Assembly (NCBI GenBank): GCA_020024915.1
Contig: JAHHSZ010000029.1
Coordinates: 1 to 18,278, forward strand
Direction: 5' to 3'
DNA: 18,278 nucleotides
From: Fusobacterium sp.
GTDB taxonomy: Bacteria; Fusobacteriota; Fusobacteriia; Fusobacteriales; Fusobacteriaceae
Positions 6,635 through 15,515 of the stretch are shown piece by piece. A model generated the notes under the pieces. That model had not been told where the DNA came from. It made no database searches and worked only from the letters and a program-made list of their open reading frames with translations. The first letter of the stretch is position 1. Every line of letters starts with the position of its first letter. The position numbers were made by a program, and so were the translations under genes.

Positions 6635-8368
6635 TTATAATTGGCTCATACTATGTAGTTTGTAATAGAAACCTTTACTCTCTAATAACTCTTTGTGTGT
6701 TCCTCTCTCTTGTATTCCATTATCTGTCAAAACAATTATCTCATCAGCTGCTTGAATTGTAGATAATCTATGAGCAACAACAATTGTAGTTCTTCCTTTA
6801 CATAGCTCCTCTAGTGATTTTTGAATAAGTCTTTCAGTAATATTATCCAATGCAGAAGTAGCTTCATCCAATATCAATATTGGTGGATTTTTTAAAAAAA
6901 TTCTAGCTATTGCTATTCTCTGTTTCTGTCCTCCAGAGAGTTTTGTTCCTCTCTCTCCTACATTTGTATCATACCCTTCAGGCATCTCCATAATTAAATT
7001 ATGTATATTAGCTTTTTTAGCTGCCTCTACAACCTCTTCATCAGTCGCATCAGTTTTTCCTACCAAAATATTCTCTTTAATAGTTCCTGTAAATAGGAAT
7101 ACATCTTGCTGAACTATTCCAATATTTCTTCTTAAGGAATCCACCTTGACATCATATATGCTCTTACCATCAATCTTTATATCTCCACTGTCCACATTAT
7201 AAAATCTTGGAATTAAATTACATAGAGTTGTCTTTCCACTACCAGAAGGTCCTACTAATGCTAACATTCTTCCTTGAGCAATATTTAAATTAATATTATC
7301 AAGAATTTTTTTATTTTCGTGGCTAAAGCTTACATTTTCAAATGTTATCTCTCCAGATATATTCTCTAAATTATTAGCATCTCTCCTATCCTTCTCTCTA
7401 TCAACCTCTATAATCTCCATAAATCTTTTAAATCCACTCATACCATTTTGATACTGCTCTACAAAAGCTATCAATCTCTTTATAGGTTGAGTAAATATTT
7501 TGATATATAGTAAATATGCTAAGAAATCTCCAATATTTATCTTCCCATTATAAGTAAATATAGCCCCTACTATCAATACAGAGTAATCTAATAAATCTGT
7601 AAAAAATCCAACTCCAGCTGTATATTCTGCCATTACTTTATATGAAAACGACTTAGCTTGTACAAACTTTTGGTTTCCCTCTTCAAATCTTTCTTTTTCA
7701 TCTTCATCAATTACAAAGGCTTTCGACACCCTTATTCCAGATATGCTATTCTGTAATTTCGCGTTGATATCCCCTGTTTCCACTCTTGTTTTCATAAATG
7801 ATGCCAATAATTTTTTTCTTTTGTACATACTATACCATATTATTATTGGTAATATACAAAATACTATCATAGTTAGAGCCACATTTATCTTTAAAAGTAC
7901 TATGAACGAACCAACTATCATAAAGAAAGATATGAATAGATCCTCTGGTCCATGGTGGGCTAATTCTGATATATCCTGTAAGTCATTTACAATTCTTGAC
8001 ATAATATTTCCAGTTTGATTGTTATCAAAGTATTTTACTGGTAATTTTTGTAGATGTTCATATACATCTCTTCTCATATCAGCTTGCATTCCAACACCAA
8101 CTAAGTGTCCCCAATACTGCATCCAATAAGCACATGACATTTTTATTAGATAGATCCCCAATAATACAACTCCAAATACAATTATAAATCTAAACTCTCT
8201 ATTTGGAATAACAACGTTTACAATATTTCTTGTTATCATAGGATATACTAAATCACACAATGCTGAAACTGTTGCCACTAACAAATCCATAAAAAATAGT
8301 TTTTTGTATGGTCTATAATAAGAGATAAACTTACTCAACATACCTTTTTCAATTTTAATACTATTCAC
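6635..8368 (-). CDS. ABC half-transporter, fused permease and ATPase (MsbA/multidrug type)
   Basis: This 577-residue exporter works as a dimer in the inner membrane. The transmembrane domain (about 1-320) has six hydrophobic segments. The nucleotide-binding domain carries Walker A GPSGSGKTT (373-381), Q-loop Q421, signature LSGGQ (477-481), Walker B ILILDE (D501, E502) and H-loop H533 in VAHRLST. All catalytic residues are present. Substrate cannot be read from sequence; lipid, drug or peptide export are all possible. The start is a GTG preceded by GGAGAGGAG; the next ATG (residue 10) has a poorer site. It follows era by 24 bases and appears to be the last gene of the ftsX-to-ABC run. No terminator follows, only the riboswitch region. 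Confidence 0.92.
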   Translation of the reverse strand: MNSIKIEKGMLSKFISYYRPYKKLFFMDLLVATVSALCDLVYPMITRNIVNVVIPNREFRFIIVFGVVLLGIYLIKMSCAYWMQYWGHLVGVGMQADMRRDVYEHLQKLPVKYFDNNQTGNIMSRIVNDLQDISELAHHGPEDLFISFFMIVGSFIVLLKINVALTMIVFCILPIIIWYSMYKRKKLLASFMKTRVETGDINAKLQNSISGIRVSKAFVIDEDEKERFEEGNQKFVQAKSFSYKVMAEYTAGVGFFTDLLDYSVLIVGAIFTYNGKINIGDFLAYLLYIKIFTQPIKRLIAFVEQYQNGMSGFKRFMEIIEVDREKDRRDANNLENISGEITFENVSFSHENKKILDNINLNIAQGRMLALVGPSGSGKTTLCNLIPRFYNVDSGDIKIDGKSIYDVKVDSLRRNIGIVQQDVFLFTGTIKENILVGKTDATDEEVVEAAKKANIHNLIMEMPEGYDTNVGERGTKLSGGQKQRIAIARIFLKNPPILILDEATSALDNITERLIQKSLEELCKGRTTIVVAHRLSTIQAADEIIVLTDNGIQERGTHKELLESKGFYYKLHSMSQL

Positions 8369-8392
8369 TAACTCTTTCTCCTCTCCTGGACA

Positions 8393-9286
8393 TTATTTTT
8401 CATCTATATAACCCATCTCTTTCAAGAATGGTTTTTTCTTTCTCCAATCATCTTTTACTTTTACCCAAAGCGTTAAGAAAATAGGTTCTCCAATTAACTC
8501 TTCTATCTCTTTTCTCGCCTCTTCTCCTATCTGTTTTAACATTTTTCCACCCTTACCTATGATGATTCCCTTTTGAGAATCTCTCTCTACATAGATATTT
8601 ATATCAAATTTATCTTTACCATTCTCTCTTCTCTCAACATTTAAAATCTCAATAGCTACTGAGTGAGGTATTTCATCTCTTGTTCTCAATAGTATCTTCT
8701 CTCTTACAATCTCTGTTATTATCTTATATACAGAAATGTCTGTATACATATCATCAGGATAGTATTTTATTCCCTCTTCTAAGAATGGATCTATCTTCTC
8801 TAATAATTTAGGAAGTCCTATTGCATATTGACCTGATATCTCAACAACTCCATCAAACTCCCCCAATTTCTCTTCAATCTCAATTCTTTTTGCCTTTAAC
8901 TGCTCTTCGTTCAATTTATCTATCTTGTTAACTACAAGTATTCTTGGAATTTTTCTAGCTTCCTTTACCTTCTCCATTACAAATTGATCTCCTGTACTGA
9001 TTTCTTGAGAGCCATCCAACACAAATAGTATTACATCTACATCTTTTAACACTCTTATTGCAGAGTTAGTCATATACTCTCCCAATAGATGTTTAGCCTT
9101 GTGTATCCCTGGTGTATCAATAAATATATATTGATTGTCATTAAAGTTTAGAATTCCCTTAATATTATCTCTTGTTGTTCCAGCTTTATCAGAAACTATT
9201 GCCACTTTTTCCGATACTAACTTATTAATCAGTGTAGATTTTCCAACATTTGGTCTTCCAACCACAGCTATAAATCCTGCTTTCAT
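8393..9286 (-). CDS. era: GTPase Era, 30S ribosome assembly factor
   Basis: This 297-residue essential GTPase binds the 3' end of 16S rRNA and helps 30S maturation. G motifs are complete: G1 GRPNVGKS (10-17), G2 with TT at 37-38, G3 DTPG (57-60), G4 NKID (120-123) and a G5-like ISGQ near 150. The C-terminal KH domain (about 205-285) has the RNA-binding loop GKGG (244-247). Length is standard. The ATG directly abuts the TAG of the upstream gene (zero spacing). Its ribosome binding site, AGGAG, lies inside the end of that gene, indicating coupled translation. Confidence 0.97.
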   Translation of the reverse strand: MKAGFIAVVGRPNVGKSTLINKLVSEKVAIVSDKAGTTRDNIKGILNFNDNQYIFIDTPGIHKAKHLLGEYMTNSAIRVLKDVDVILFVLDGSQEISTGDQFVMEKVKEARKIPRILVVNKIDKLNEEQLKAKRIEIEEKLGEFDGVVEISGQYAIGLPKLLEKIDPFLEEGIKYYPDDMYTDISVYKIITEIVREKILLRTRDEIPHSVAIEILNVERRENGKDKFDINIYVERDSQKGIIIGKGGKMLKQIGEEARKEIEELIGEPIFLTLWVKVKDDWRKKKPFLKEMGYIDEK

Positions 9287-10078
9287 CTAATCATCTCCTA
9301 TTCCTATTCTCATATACTGCTCTCTTATTTTATCTAAAAATGATAATCCCTCTTCATCTCTTGTCTTCTCTTCTGCTATGATTTTTTTTATCATATTTGG
9401 AAAAATATCTCTATCCAATTCAGCTCTTTTTCCATAATTTATAAATCTCACACGAAAGCTTTCTCTAGTTAATCCAAAAAAAATTTTATTATTGCTTGTA
9501 TACATTTTTACTGAACTTTCCTCTGAAAATTTTTTCAAATCTTCAGCTAATTTTTCACTTACTCTTTCAGTAACAATCTTAGTTGATGAGTATAAATTTA
9601 TTATTCTATACTCATATTTTTCCAATATCTCTCTATCTAAATTTAAAATCTCTCCTATTTTAAGTCCTGTTTCATAGAGTAATCTAATTACCAAAGAGTC
9701 TCTTCTTTCCTCATAACTCTCGTCACAAACATCTAATATTTTTTTTAACTCCCATTTTTCTAGAGTTTGTGTTGATCTCTTTACACGATTGGACAACTCT
9801 ATTCCTTTTATAGGTGTTTCATCGATTATTTTTGCCTTTAATAGATATTTATAAAAGCTCTTCAAAGAACTAATCTTTCTATATACAGACATATCGCTAT
9901 ACTTCTTTTTTAATTCTCCAATATATCTAACTACATCAATAGTCTCTACATCTATTAGTTCTTTTCCAACTATAAATCCATCAAAATCCTCAATATCCTT
10001 TCTATATATAACCAAAGTTGAAGAATTTATCTTTCCATCAGCCTTTGTTTTTTGTAAAAATTCCTCTATAAAATCCAT
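9287..10078 (-). CDS. Degenerate XerC/XerD-like tyrosine recombinase homologue
   Basis: This 263-residue protein has the layout of a Xer recombinase: an N-terminal SAM-like core-binding domain (about 1-90, with YRKISSLKSFYKYL at 66-79) and a catalytic-fold domain (about 105-263). The active-site boxes have decayed. The first catalytic Arg (usual TGLR) is K140 in YETGLKIGEIL. The H-x-x-R box is replaced by FPNMIKK, placing N228 and K231 where His and Arg belong. The LGH box is unrecognisable near 243-250. A Tyr at 255 (EQYMRI) could be a remnant of the nucleophile. DNA binding may persist, but strand cleavage seems unlikely. The reading frame is intact and held between recN (two bases) and era (zero bases), so it is not a simple pseudogene. 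An automated label of XerD would be misleading. Confidence 0.75.
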   Translation of the reverse strand: MDFIEEFLQKTKADGKINSSTLVIYRKDIEDFDGFIVGKELIDVETIDVVRYIGELKKKYSDMSVYRKISSLKSFYKYLLKAKIIDETPIKGIELSNRVKRSTQTLEKWELKKILDVCDESYEERRDSLVIRLLYETGLKIGEILNLDREILEKYEYRIINLYSSTKIVTERVSEKLAEDLKKFSEESSVKMYTSNNKIFFGLTRESFRVRFINYGKRAELDRDIFPNMIKKIIAEEKTRDEEGLSFLDKIREQYMRIGIGDD

Positions 10079-10080
10079 AA

Positions 10081-11748
10081 CTATCTACTCTCTTTCAAAA
10101 GTTCCTCAGCATGTTGAAATACTGCTTCTGTTATATTTTCTCCAGCTAACATTCTAGCTATCTCCTCTATTCTTCCACGCTCATCTAATCTAGTTACAAC
10201 TGTTGAAGTATTATTTTCTAAAGTATATTTTTTTATATAGAACTGTTGGTGTGCTTTAGCTGCAATAGCTGGTGAATGTGTTATAGAAACAACTTGGGCA
10301 TGCTCTCCTATCTCTCTCAATTTATCAGCTATCTTTCTAACTGTCTCTCCTCCAACTCCTGTGTCTATCTCATCAAAGATAAGTATTGGAACATTGTCAA
10401 CTCTAGAAAATATAACCTTTAAGGCCAACATAATTCTACTTACCTCTCCACCAGAAGCTATCTTCCATAAAGGTTTCATATCTTGACCAATATTTGTAGA
10501 TATAAAGATCTCCACACTATCAGCTCCATTTGCTCCCATACCTTCACTTTCATCTACTACAACATGTATTTTGGCGTCCCCCATCTTCAAGAATTTTAAT
10601 TCCTCTTTCAAATTTTTCTCTATCTGTATAGCCTTCTCTTTTCTCAATCTTCTAAGTTGATGAGCATTTTCCCAATAGCTCTTCTCTATCTCTTTTCTCT
10701 CTTTTTGAAGTTTTTGAATCTCAAAACTATCCTCTTCTAATAGATTAATCTTCTGTACAATACTCTCTTTAAATTCAATTATCTCTTCAATAGTTGCACC
10801 ATATTTTATCTTCATCTTATTGATTATATCTAGTCTATCAACTACTTCCTGCAATCTTCTATCATCTATATCTATATCATCATCAAGAGTCTCCATAATA
10901 TCAACACAATCTTCCAATTCATAGTACACTTTTTCCAACTTATCTAAAAGTTCACTGAAATCATTTCCATATTTGCACAAAGTCTCTATATTTTTTTTAG
11001 AGTTGTGAATCAGATGTAGAGCACTAACCTCTCCATCTCTCAAATAAAGTGTTGAGTTTTCTATCTTCTCCTTTATCTTTCCAGCATTAAAAAGCTTTTT
11101 ATACTCCTCTTCTAAAATTGTATCCTCATTTTTCTTAGGATTTATCTTCTCTATTTCAGCTAACTGAAATTCATAAAACTCCTTTTTCTCTATTGCTTCT
11201 TTTCTATTTTTTTCTATCTGCTCTATTTTACTATCTAGCTCTCTATATCTTGAAAAAAGCCCATTACTATTCTTCAATAGCTCTTTTCCCTTCTCTCCTA
11301 AAAATTTATCTAAAAGCTTTATATGATTACTCTTATTCAAAAGCATTTGGTGAGAGTGTTGACCTACTATATCTACTAAAGATCCCATTATCTCTCTCAG
11401 ATTGGTAAGAGAAACTCTTACCCCATTTACAAAAACTTTTCCTTTACCATTTATATCTAAAGTTCTTCTCACTATCACTTCGTTATCTTCAGCATCAATT
11501 GCAAATTTTTCTATAAGTTCCTCTCTCTGTTCATCATTAATCTCAAAAATCCCTTGAGCAGTTAGAGTCTTCTCTCCACTTCTAATCATATCAGTGGTAG
11601 CTTTCTCCCCTATCAAAAGATTTATCCCACTCAATATAATCGATTTCCCTGCTCCTGTCTCTCCTGTAAGAACAATAAATCCATCTTCAAATTCTAAATC
11701 AAGTTTCTCTATTATAGCTAAATTTTCTATTTTGAGCTCTCTTAACAC
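10081..11748 (-). CDS. recN: DNA repair protein RecN
   Basis: This 555-residue SMC-like ATPase is recruited to double-strand breaks and helps homologous recombination. The N-terminal head holds Walker A GETGAGKS (29-36). Two long coiled-coil stretches (about 150-240 and 320-390) form the arms. The C-terminal head carries the signature ASGGEVS (431-437), Walker B ILIFDEID (D459, E460), the RecN hallmark DTGVGG (462-467) and H491. Length is typical. The start is a GTG inside the nadK end (seven-base overlap), with GGAGAT six bases upstream, giving MLRELKIENLAII, the normal RecN N-terminus. It lies downstream of nadK, a pairing frequent in bacteria. Confidence 0.97.
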   Translation of the reverse strand: MLRELKIENLAIIEKLDLEFEDGFIVLTGETGAGKSIILSGINLLIGEKATTDMIRSGEKTLTAQGIFEINDEQREELIEKFAIDAEDNEVIVRRTLDINGKGKVFVNGVRVSLTNLREIMGSLVDIVGQHSHQMLLNKSNHIKLLDKFLGEKGKELLKNSNGLFSRYRELDSKIEQIEKNRKEAIEKKEFYEFQLAEIEKINPKKNEDTILEEEYKKLFNAGKIKEKIENSTLYLRDGEVSALHLIHNSKKNIETLCKYGNDFSELLDKLEKVYYELEDCVDIMETLDDDIDIDDRRLQEVVDRLDIINKMKIKYGATIEEIIEFKESIVQKINLLEEDSFEIQKLQKERKEIEKSYWENAHQLRRLRKEKAIQIEKNLKEELKFLKMGDAKIHVVVDESEGMGANGADSVEIFISTNIGQDMKPLWKIASGGEVSRIMLALKVIFSRVDNVPILIFDEIDTGVGGETVRKIADKLREIGEHAQVVSITHSPAIAAKAHQQFYIKKYTLENNTSTVVTRLDERGRIEEIARMLAGENITEAVFQHAEELLKESR

Positions 11749-12539
11749 AGATTATCTCCCCATTTCAATTTTTCTCTAAGTACACTATAATAATTTCTAT
11801 CCTTTGGAACAACTAAATTTAAATTATACTTAGAATACTCCATTCTTATATTTTCCATACTTCCAATTTTTTTATTTGTTTGACCATCAATTATCAGTTG
11901 TCCCATTCTCTTCTCATCTTCAATCTTCATCTCAATTCTCTCATTTCCACCTATTACAATAGGTCTTGTATTAAGATTATGTGGGGCTATTGGTGTTATT
12001 ACAATAGCCTTCATATCAGATTTTAGAATAGGACCACCTGCTGACATTGAGTAGGCAGTTGAACCTGTTGGAGTGGCTACTATTACCCCATCTCCTTTAT
12101 AGGTACACATGTACTCTCCATTTGTTTTAAAGTTTACTCTCAATACTCTAGATGTAATTCCAGCTTTTGAGATAACTATCTCATTTAAAGCATAATATAT
12201 CTGTCCACCAAATTCAACTTCCAATATGTGTCTCTTCTCATACTTGAATTTTCCACTTAAAAAATTGTCATACTCTTCAAGCATCCTCTCCTTTTTTATC
12301 TCGGTTAAAAAACCTAAACTCCCAGCATTAATAGCTATTACATATAGATTTTTTTTAAATATAAAGTTCCTAAAAGCTCTAAGTAGTGTTCCATCTCCAC
12401 CAATAACAACTCCAAAATCAGCTTTATTAACTTTGTCTACTATTTCTATATTCTTTTTTTTAAAATACTCTACACTCTTATTATATAGCTCCTGAGCCAC
12501 TAGTTTGTCCATATTGTATATTATAAAAACTTTTTTCAT
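11742..12539 (-). CDS. nadK: NAD kinase
   Basis: This 265-residue ATP-NAD kinase makes NADP from NAD. The GGDG motif (47-50) with catalytic D49 is followed by TLLRA. The NE motif N119-E120 and the long glycine-rich element GDGVIVATPTGSTAYSMSAG (149-168) complete the family signature. I chose the ATG at 12539 (MKKVFIIYN) because GGAGG lies about five bases before it and it fits the usual N-terminus. The reading frame is open a further 14 codons upstream to 12581, but that extension overlaps the preceding gene and lacks a good ribosome binding site. It overlaps recN by seven bases and follows the EnvC-like gene by 16 bases. Confidence 0.96.
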   Translation of the reverse strand: MKKVFIIYNMDKLVAQELYNKSVEYFKKKNIEIVDKVNKADFGVVIGGDGTLLRAFRNFIFKKNLYVIAINAGSLGFLTEIKKERMLEEYDNFLSGKFKYEKRHILEVEFGGQIYYALNEIVISKAGITSRVLRVNFKTNGEYMCTYKGDGVIVATPTGSTAYSMSAGGPILKSDMKAIVITPIAPHNLNTRPIVIGGNERIEMKIEDEKRMGQLIIDGQTNKKIGSMENIRMEYSKYNLNLVVPKDRNYYSVLREKLKWGDNLC

Positions 12540-12555
12540 TATTCCTCCACTGGAG

Positions 12556-13665
12556 TTATTTAAACATTGGAACAGGATCAATAGGTTTTAAATTAAATCT
12601 TAACTCATAATATAGGTTTGGTTTACCTTCAACAGATAATCCTAAAATTCCTATCTCCATCCCTTGCTGTACCTGTTGATTCAATTTAACTTTAGTTGCT
12701 ATTAAGTTTCCATATACTCCTATCATATTATATCCATAATCTATCATTACAACATTTCCCAATCCTTGGAATACATCTGCATATATTACTTTTCCCTTTG
12801 CTGATGCTCTAATTTTAGATCCCATTCTAGCTTGTATCTCTATTCCATTACTTGTTACCTCTTGCTGTTTTTTTTCATTAAAGTTTACAACAATGTCCCC
12901 TACAACAGGTTTGATTACTTTTCCCAATTTTGAGTATGCTTGAGATTGATTTACTATCTTTTTATCTGTTTGAGTTCTTGTTATTATTATCTCTTTTATT
13001 TTCTTCTCTATTCTCTCTTTTTCTTGTTGAAGTTTATCTATACTTTTTACATGACCACTTTTCTCTCTATTTAATTGATCAATTAGTTTACCATGTTGAC
13101 TTTTTTTACTATCCATCTGTTTCAAATTTAAAGCTAATTTATTTCTAAGCTTTGAAAGTTTTAATTTTTCTACCTCAATATCTGCTTTTACTTTCTGTAT
13201 ATTGCTCTGGACTTTCTTAATGTGTTCCATTTTTTGCAAATCTCCATATAAAAGATTTTTAAAATCTTTTTTCAATACTGCATCTTCCATTAGATTCTCT
13301 TCTCTCTCTTTAGAGTATCTATTCCAAGCAATAATCTTTGCTTTAAACTCAAGTTTTTTTCTCTTTAACTCACTTGAAGTTATATTTAGGTTTTGTCCAC
13401 CATATTCGATATTTTTAGAAACTGTCTTTATATCATTTAAAATCTTCTCTCTATCTTTAGCTATCTCTAAAATATCTCTTTCTAATTCTAGAATCTGTTT
13501 TTCCAATTTTTGAGTCTGTACATCTATATTTTTTATTCTCTGATTTTTTTGTAAAATCTCCCTATCTATAGCTTTTATCTTCTTCTCCATATCAGTCAAT
13601 GTATCTGAAAAACTAAGAGTTATCACCATTAAAAATAAAATTATTTTTTGCCATCTTCTATCCAC
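12556..13665 (-). CDS. EnvC-like murein hydrolase activator with degenerate LytM domain
   Basis: This 369-residue exported protein has a signal peptide (about 1-20, hydrophobic IILFLMVITLSFS), a long coiled coil (about 22-240) and a C-terminal LytM/M23 domain (about 255-369). The zinc ligands of active M23 peptidases are absent. The HxGID motif reads SNGIE (272-276), YGHL reads YGNL (318-321), and HLHFE reads NLYYE (350-354). It is therefore probably an activator of septal amidases rather than a hydrolase, as known for EnvC and some relatives. Its start overlaps the end of ftsX by 25 bases, matching the FtsEX-EnvC partnership, in which FtsX recruits the coiled coil. The start is GTG with GGGGTG as binding site; no better ATG is in frame before the signal peptide. 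Confidence 0.85.
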   Translation of the reverse strand: MDRRWQKIILFLMVITLSFSDTLTDMEKKIKAIDREILQKNQRIKNIDVQTQKLEKQILELERDILEIAKDREKILNDIKTVSKNIEYGGQNLNITSSELKRKKLEFKAKIIAWNRYSKEREENLMEDAVLKKDFKNLLYGDLQKMEHIKKVQSNIQKVKADIEVEKLKLSKLRNKLALNLKQMDSKKSQHGKLIDQLNREKSGHVKSIDKLQQEKERIEKKIKEIIITRTQTDKKIVNQSQAYSKLGKVIKPVVGDIVVNFNEKKQQEVTSNGIEIQARMGSKIRASAKGKVIYADVFQGLGNVVMIDYGYNMIGVYGNLIATKVKLNQQVQQGMEIGILGLSVEGKPNLYYELRFNLKPIDPVPMFK

Positions 13666-14504
13666 TTTAACACCCCAATCTTTATAGGTTTTAACCAGAT
13701 TAAAAGATTTATAATGAAAATAATAACAAATTGAATTACAAATATCTCTTTTACTCCTAGTAATAAATACTTATTACTAATCAAAAGAAAAGTTTTTCTA
13801 AAATAAATATATACATTAAAAAATATTAAAGTTCCTATTATTGAACTAGCTGTAAACGGAAGCAAGTTGACCTTTCTTGCTCTAGTCTTACTAGAGTTAT
13901 CATCTCTCCCTATTTCAATATTATTTATATAATCTATTGAAATAGCACTGTAGAATATATAGTATACAATTCCTAACATAGGTAATATACATCCTACAAA
14001 TATTCCTACCATTATCATTCTATAAAACTTTAACTGTCTTCCCTTATAATTGATAAATTCTCCATCTACAAAAACTTCTTTAATATTTTGATTATTTTCT
14101 AAACTAGTTTGTATTTTTTCTATATCTGAAGGTTTTTCAAAATAAATTACTAGACTATCTGAAAGAGGATTTTCTCCTCTTGGAATAGCTACATCTAATT
14201 GGTACTGTAACTTTTGAAAAGCCTCCTCTTTAGAAATATATCTTACTTGTCTAACCCCCTCTAATTTTAATACTCCAATTTCTGTTTTTTCCTTGTCTAT
14301 CTCTGCAACATTTCCTTGAAAATCTGCTGTAAAAAAATACTCTCTCTCTATTTTTTGAGCTATTCCTTGAGTATTAATAAAAAAAGCCAAGAAAAAGTTT
14401 AAGATGATAAAAGCTAAAATATTTAAAATAAATGTTACTTTTTTTATCTGGATTCTACTTTTCACTATTTTTTTCTCCTCTCTTATCACATTAAAATTAT
14501 TCAT
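13641..14504 (-). CDS. ftsX: Cell division protein FtsX
   Basis: This 287-residue permease-like membrane protein acts at the septum with the ATPase FtsE to control peptidoglycan hydrolases. Topology fits FtsX: a cytoplasmic N-terminus, TM1 (about 25-45), an extracytoplasmic domain (about 46-165) containing the family-type NPLSDSLVIYF near 112-122, then three further membrane segments and a short lysine-rich tail. I chose the ATG at 14504 because GAGGTG lies directly upstream; the in-frame GTG two codons earlier is itself part of that GAGGTG. The EnvC-like gene overlaps its end. No ftsE lies next to it in this window; the gene upstream is transketolase, beyond a terminator. Confidence 0.9.
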   Translation of the reverse strand: MNNFNVIREEKKIVKSRIQIKKVTFILNILAFIILNFFLAFFINTQGIAQKIEREYFFTADFQGNVAEIDKEKTEIGVLKLEGVRQVRYISKEEAFQKLQYQLDVAIPRGENPLSDSLVIYFEKPSDIEKIQTSLENNQNIKEVFVDGEFINYKGRQLKFYRMIMVGIFVGCILPMLGIVYYIFYSAISIDYINNIEIGRDDNSSKTRARKVNLLPFTASSIIGTLIFFNVYIYFRKTFLLISNKYLLLGVKEIFVIQFVIIFIINLLIWLKPIKIGVLKWIEDGKK

Positions 14505-14529
14505 AGCCACCTCATTCTAAAGTTTATAT

Positions 14530-14572
14530 AAAAAGATGAGGACTGACCATAAAGGAGTTTATGCCAGCCCTC
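14530..14572 (-). terminator. Terminator after the transketolase genes
   Basis: On the minus strand the outer stem GAGGGCTG/CAGTCCTC (one G-U pair) and the inner stem CATAAA/TTTATG, separated by a small internal loop and closed by a CTCC loop, are followed within a few bases by TTTTT. It lies 14 bases after the transketolase stop and isolates it from ftsX. Confidence 0.78.
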
Positions 14573-14585
14573 CCAAACTTTTTTA

Positions 14586-15515
14586 TTACATATTTTCTTT
14601 AACCATTGCTACTAATTTAGCTGCTGTTAACTCATATTTCTCTAATAATTCATTAGCTTTTCCACTTTGTCCAAACTTATCATAGATTCCAAGTTTTTTA
14701 ACTTTTGTTGGATGTACTTCAGATAAGAATTCTGATATAGCAGACCCTAATCCACCTATTACTGAATGTTCCTCAGCAGTTATTATAAATTTAGTCTCTT
14801 GAGCTGCTTTTAATATAGTCTCTCCGTCAAGTGGTTTAATTGTTCCAACGTTGATTACTCTAACTGATATTCCCTCTTCTGCTAATATCTCTGCAGCTTT
14901 TAAAGCTTCAGCTGTCATTAATCCAGTAGATGCAATAGTTACATCTGTTCCCTCTCTCAATGTACTAGCAACTCCTATCTGGAAATCATATGTTGCTTCA
15001 TCAAAAATTGTCTCAACATCTAATCTTCCCATTCTTATATAAACAGGTCCATTATATTCAGCTGCTGCAAATACCATTTTTTTAGTCTCTACTGCATCTG
15101 CTGGAGATAGTACTACCATTCCTGGAATAGATCTCATTAATGCTATATCCTCTACTGATTGATGTGATCCTCCATCTTCTCCTACTGATATTCCAGCGTG
15201 AGTTGGAGCTATTTTAACATTTAATTTTGGATAAGCAACTGTATTTCTAATTTGCTCGAATCCTCTTCCTGCTGCGAACATAGCAAAGGTAGAAGCAAAA
15301 GCTACCTTTCCACAAGTTGCTAATCCTGCTGCTGTTCCTATTAAGTCAGCTTCAGCTATCCCTACGTTAAAATGTCTATCTGGGAATTTTTCTTTAAATA
15401 AATTTGTTTTTGTTGATTTTGTTAAATCTGCATCTAAGACCACTACATTTTCATTTATTTGCCCTAGCTCTACTAAAGCCTCACCATAAGCTTGTCTTGT
15501 AGATTTTTTACTCAT
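14586..15515 (-). CDS. Transketolase, C-terminal subunit (pyrimidine-binding and C domains)
   Basis: This 309-residue protein is the second half of a split transketolase, the thiamine diphosphate enzyme that moves two-carbon units between sugar phosphates in the pentose phosphate pathway. HFNVGIAEADLIG (48-60) carries the cofactor-activating glutamate E55. SVGEDGGSHQSVEDIALMR and YIRMGR are typical of the pyrimidine domain, and the region after about 190 is the C-terminal transketolase domain. The ATG overlaps the stop of the N-terminal subunit by one base (TAATG), so the two chains are made in a coupled way and should form an alpha2beta2 enzyme. A similar fold in 1-deoxyxylulose-5-phosphate synthase is excluded by the split layout and the motifs. 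Confidence 0.95.
   Translation of the reverse strand: MSKKSTRQAYGEALVELGQINENVVVLDADLTKSTKTNLFKEKFPDRHFNVGIAEADLIGTAAGLATCGKVAFASTFAMFAAGRGFEQIRNTVAYPKLNVKIAPTHAGISVGEDGGSHQSVEDIALMRSIPGMVVLSPADAVETKKMVFAAAEYNGPVYIRMGRLDVETIFDEATYDFQIGVASTLREGTDVTIASTGLMTAEALKAAEILAEEGISVRVINVGTIKPLDGETILKAAQETKFIITAEEHSVIGGLGSAISEFLSEVHPTKVKKLGIYDKFGQSGKANELLEKYELTAAKLVAMVKENM

Noticed and set aside
9287..10078. Active XerD recombinase or mobile-element integrase
   Set aside because: Catalytic residues are replaced, and there are no inverted repeats, attachment sites or other mobile genes nearby; the gene sits inside a housekeeping operon.
12540..12581. Longer nadK start with 14 extra residues
   Set aside because: The extension overlaps the EnvC-like gene end and lacks a ribosome binding site, while the ATG at 12539 has GGAGG and the family-typical N-terminus.
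14515..14551. Possible promoter for ftsX (TATAAA at 14528-14523 or TAGAAT at 14520-14515 on the minus strand)
   Set aside because: No credible -35 lies at 16-18 bases from either, and the second would start transcription inside the ribosome binding site. A promoter must exist after the terminator, but I cannot place it.
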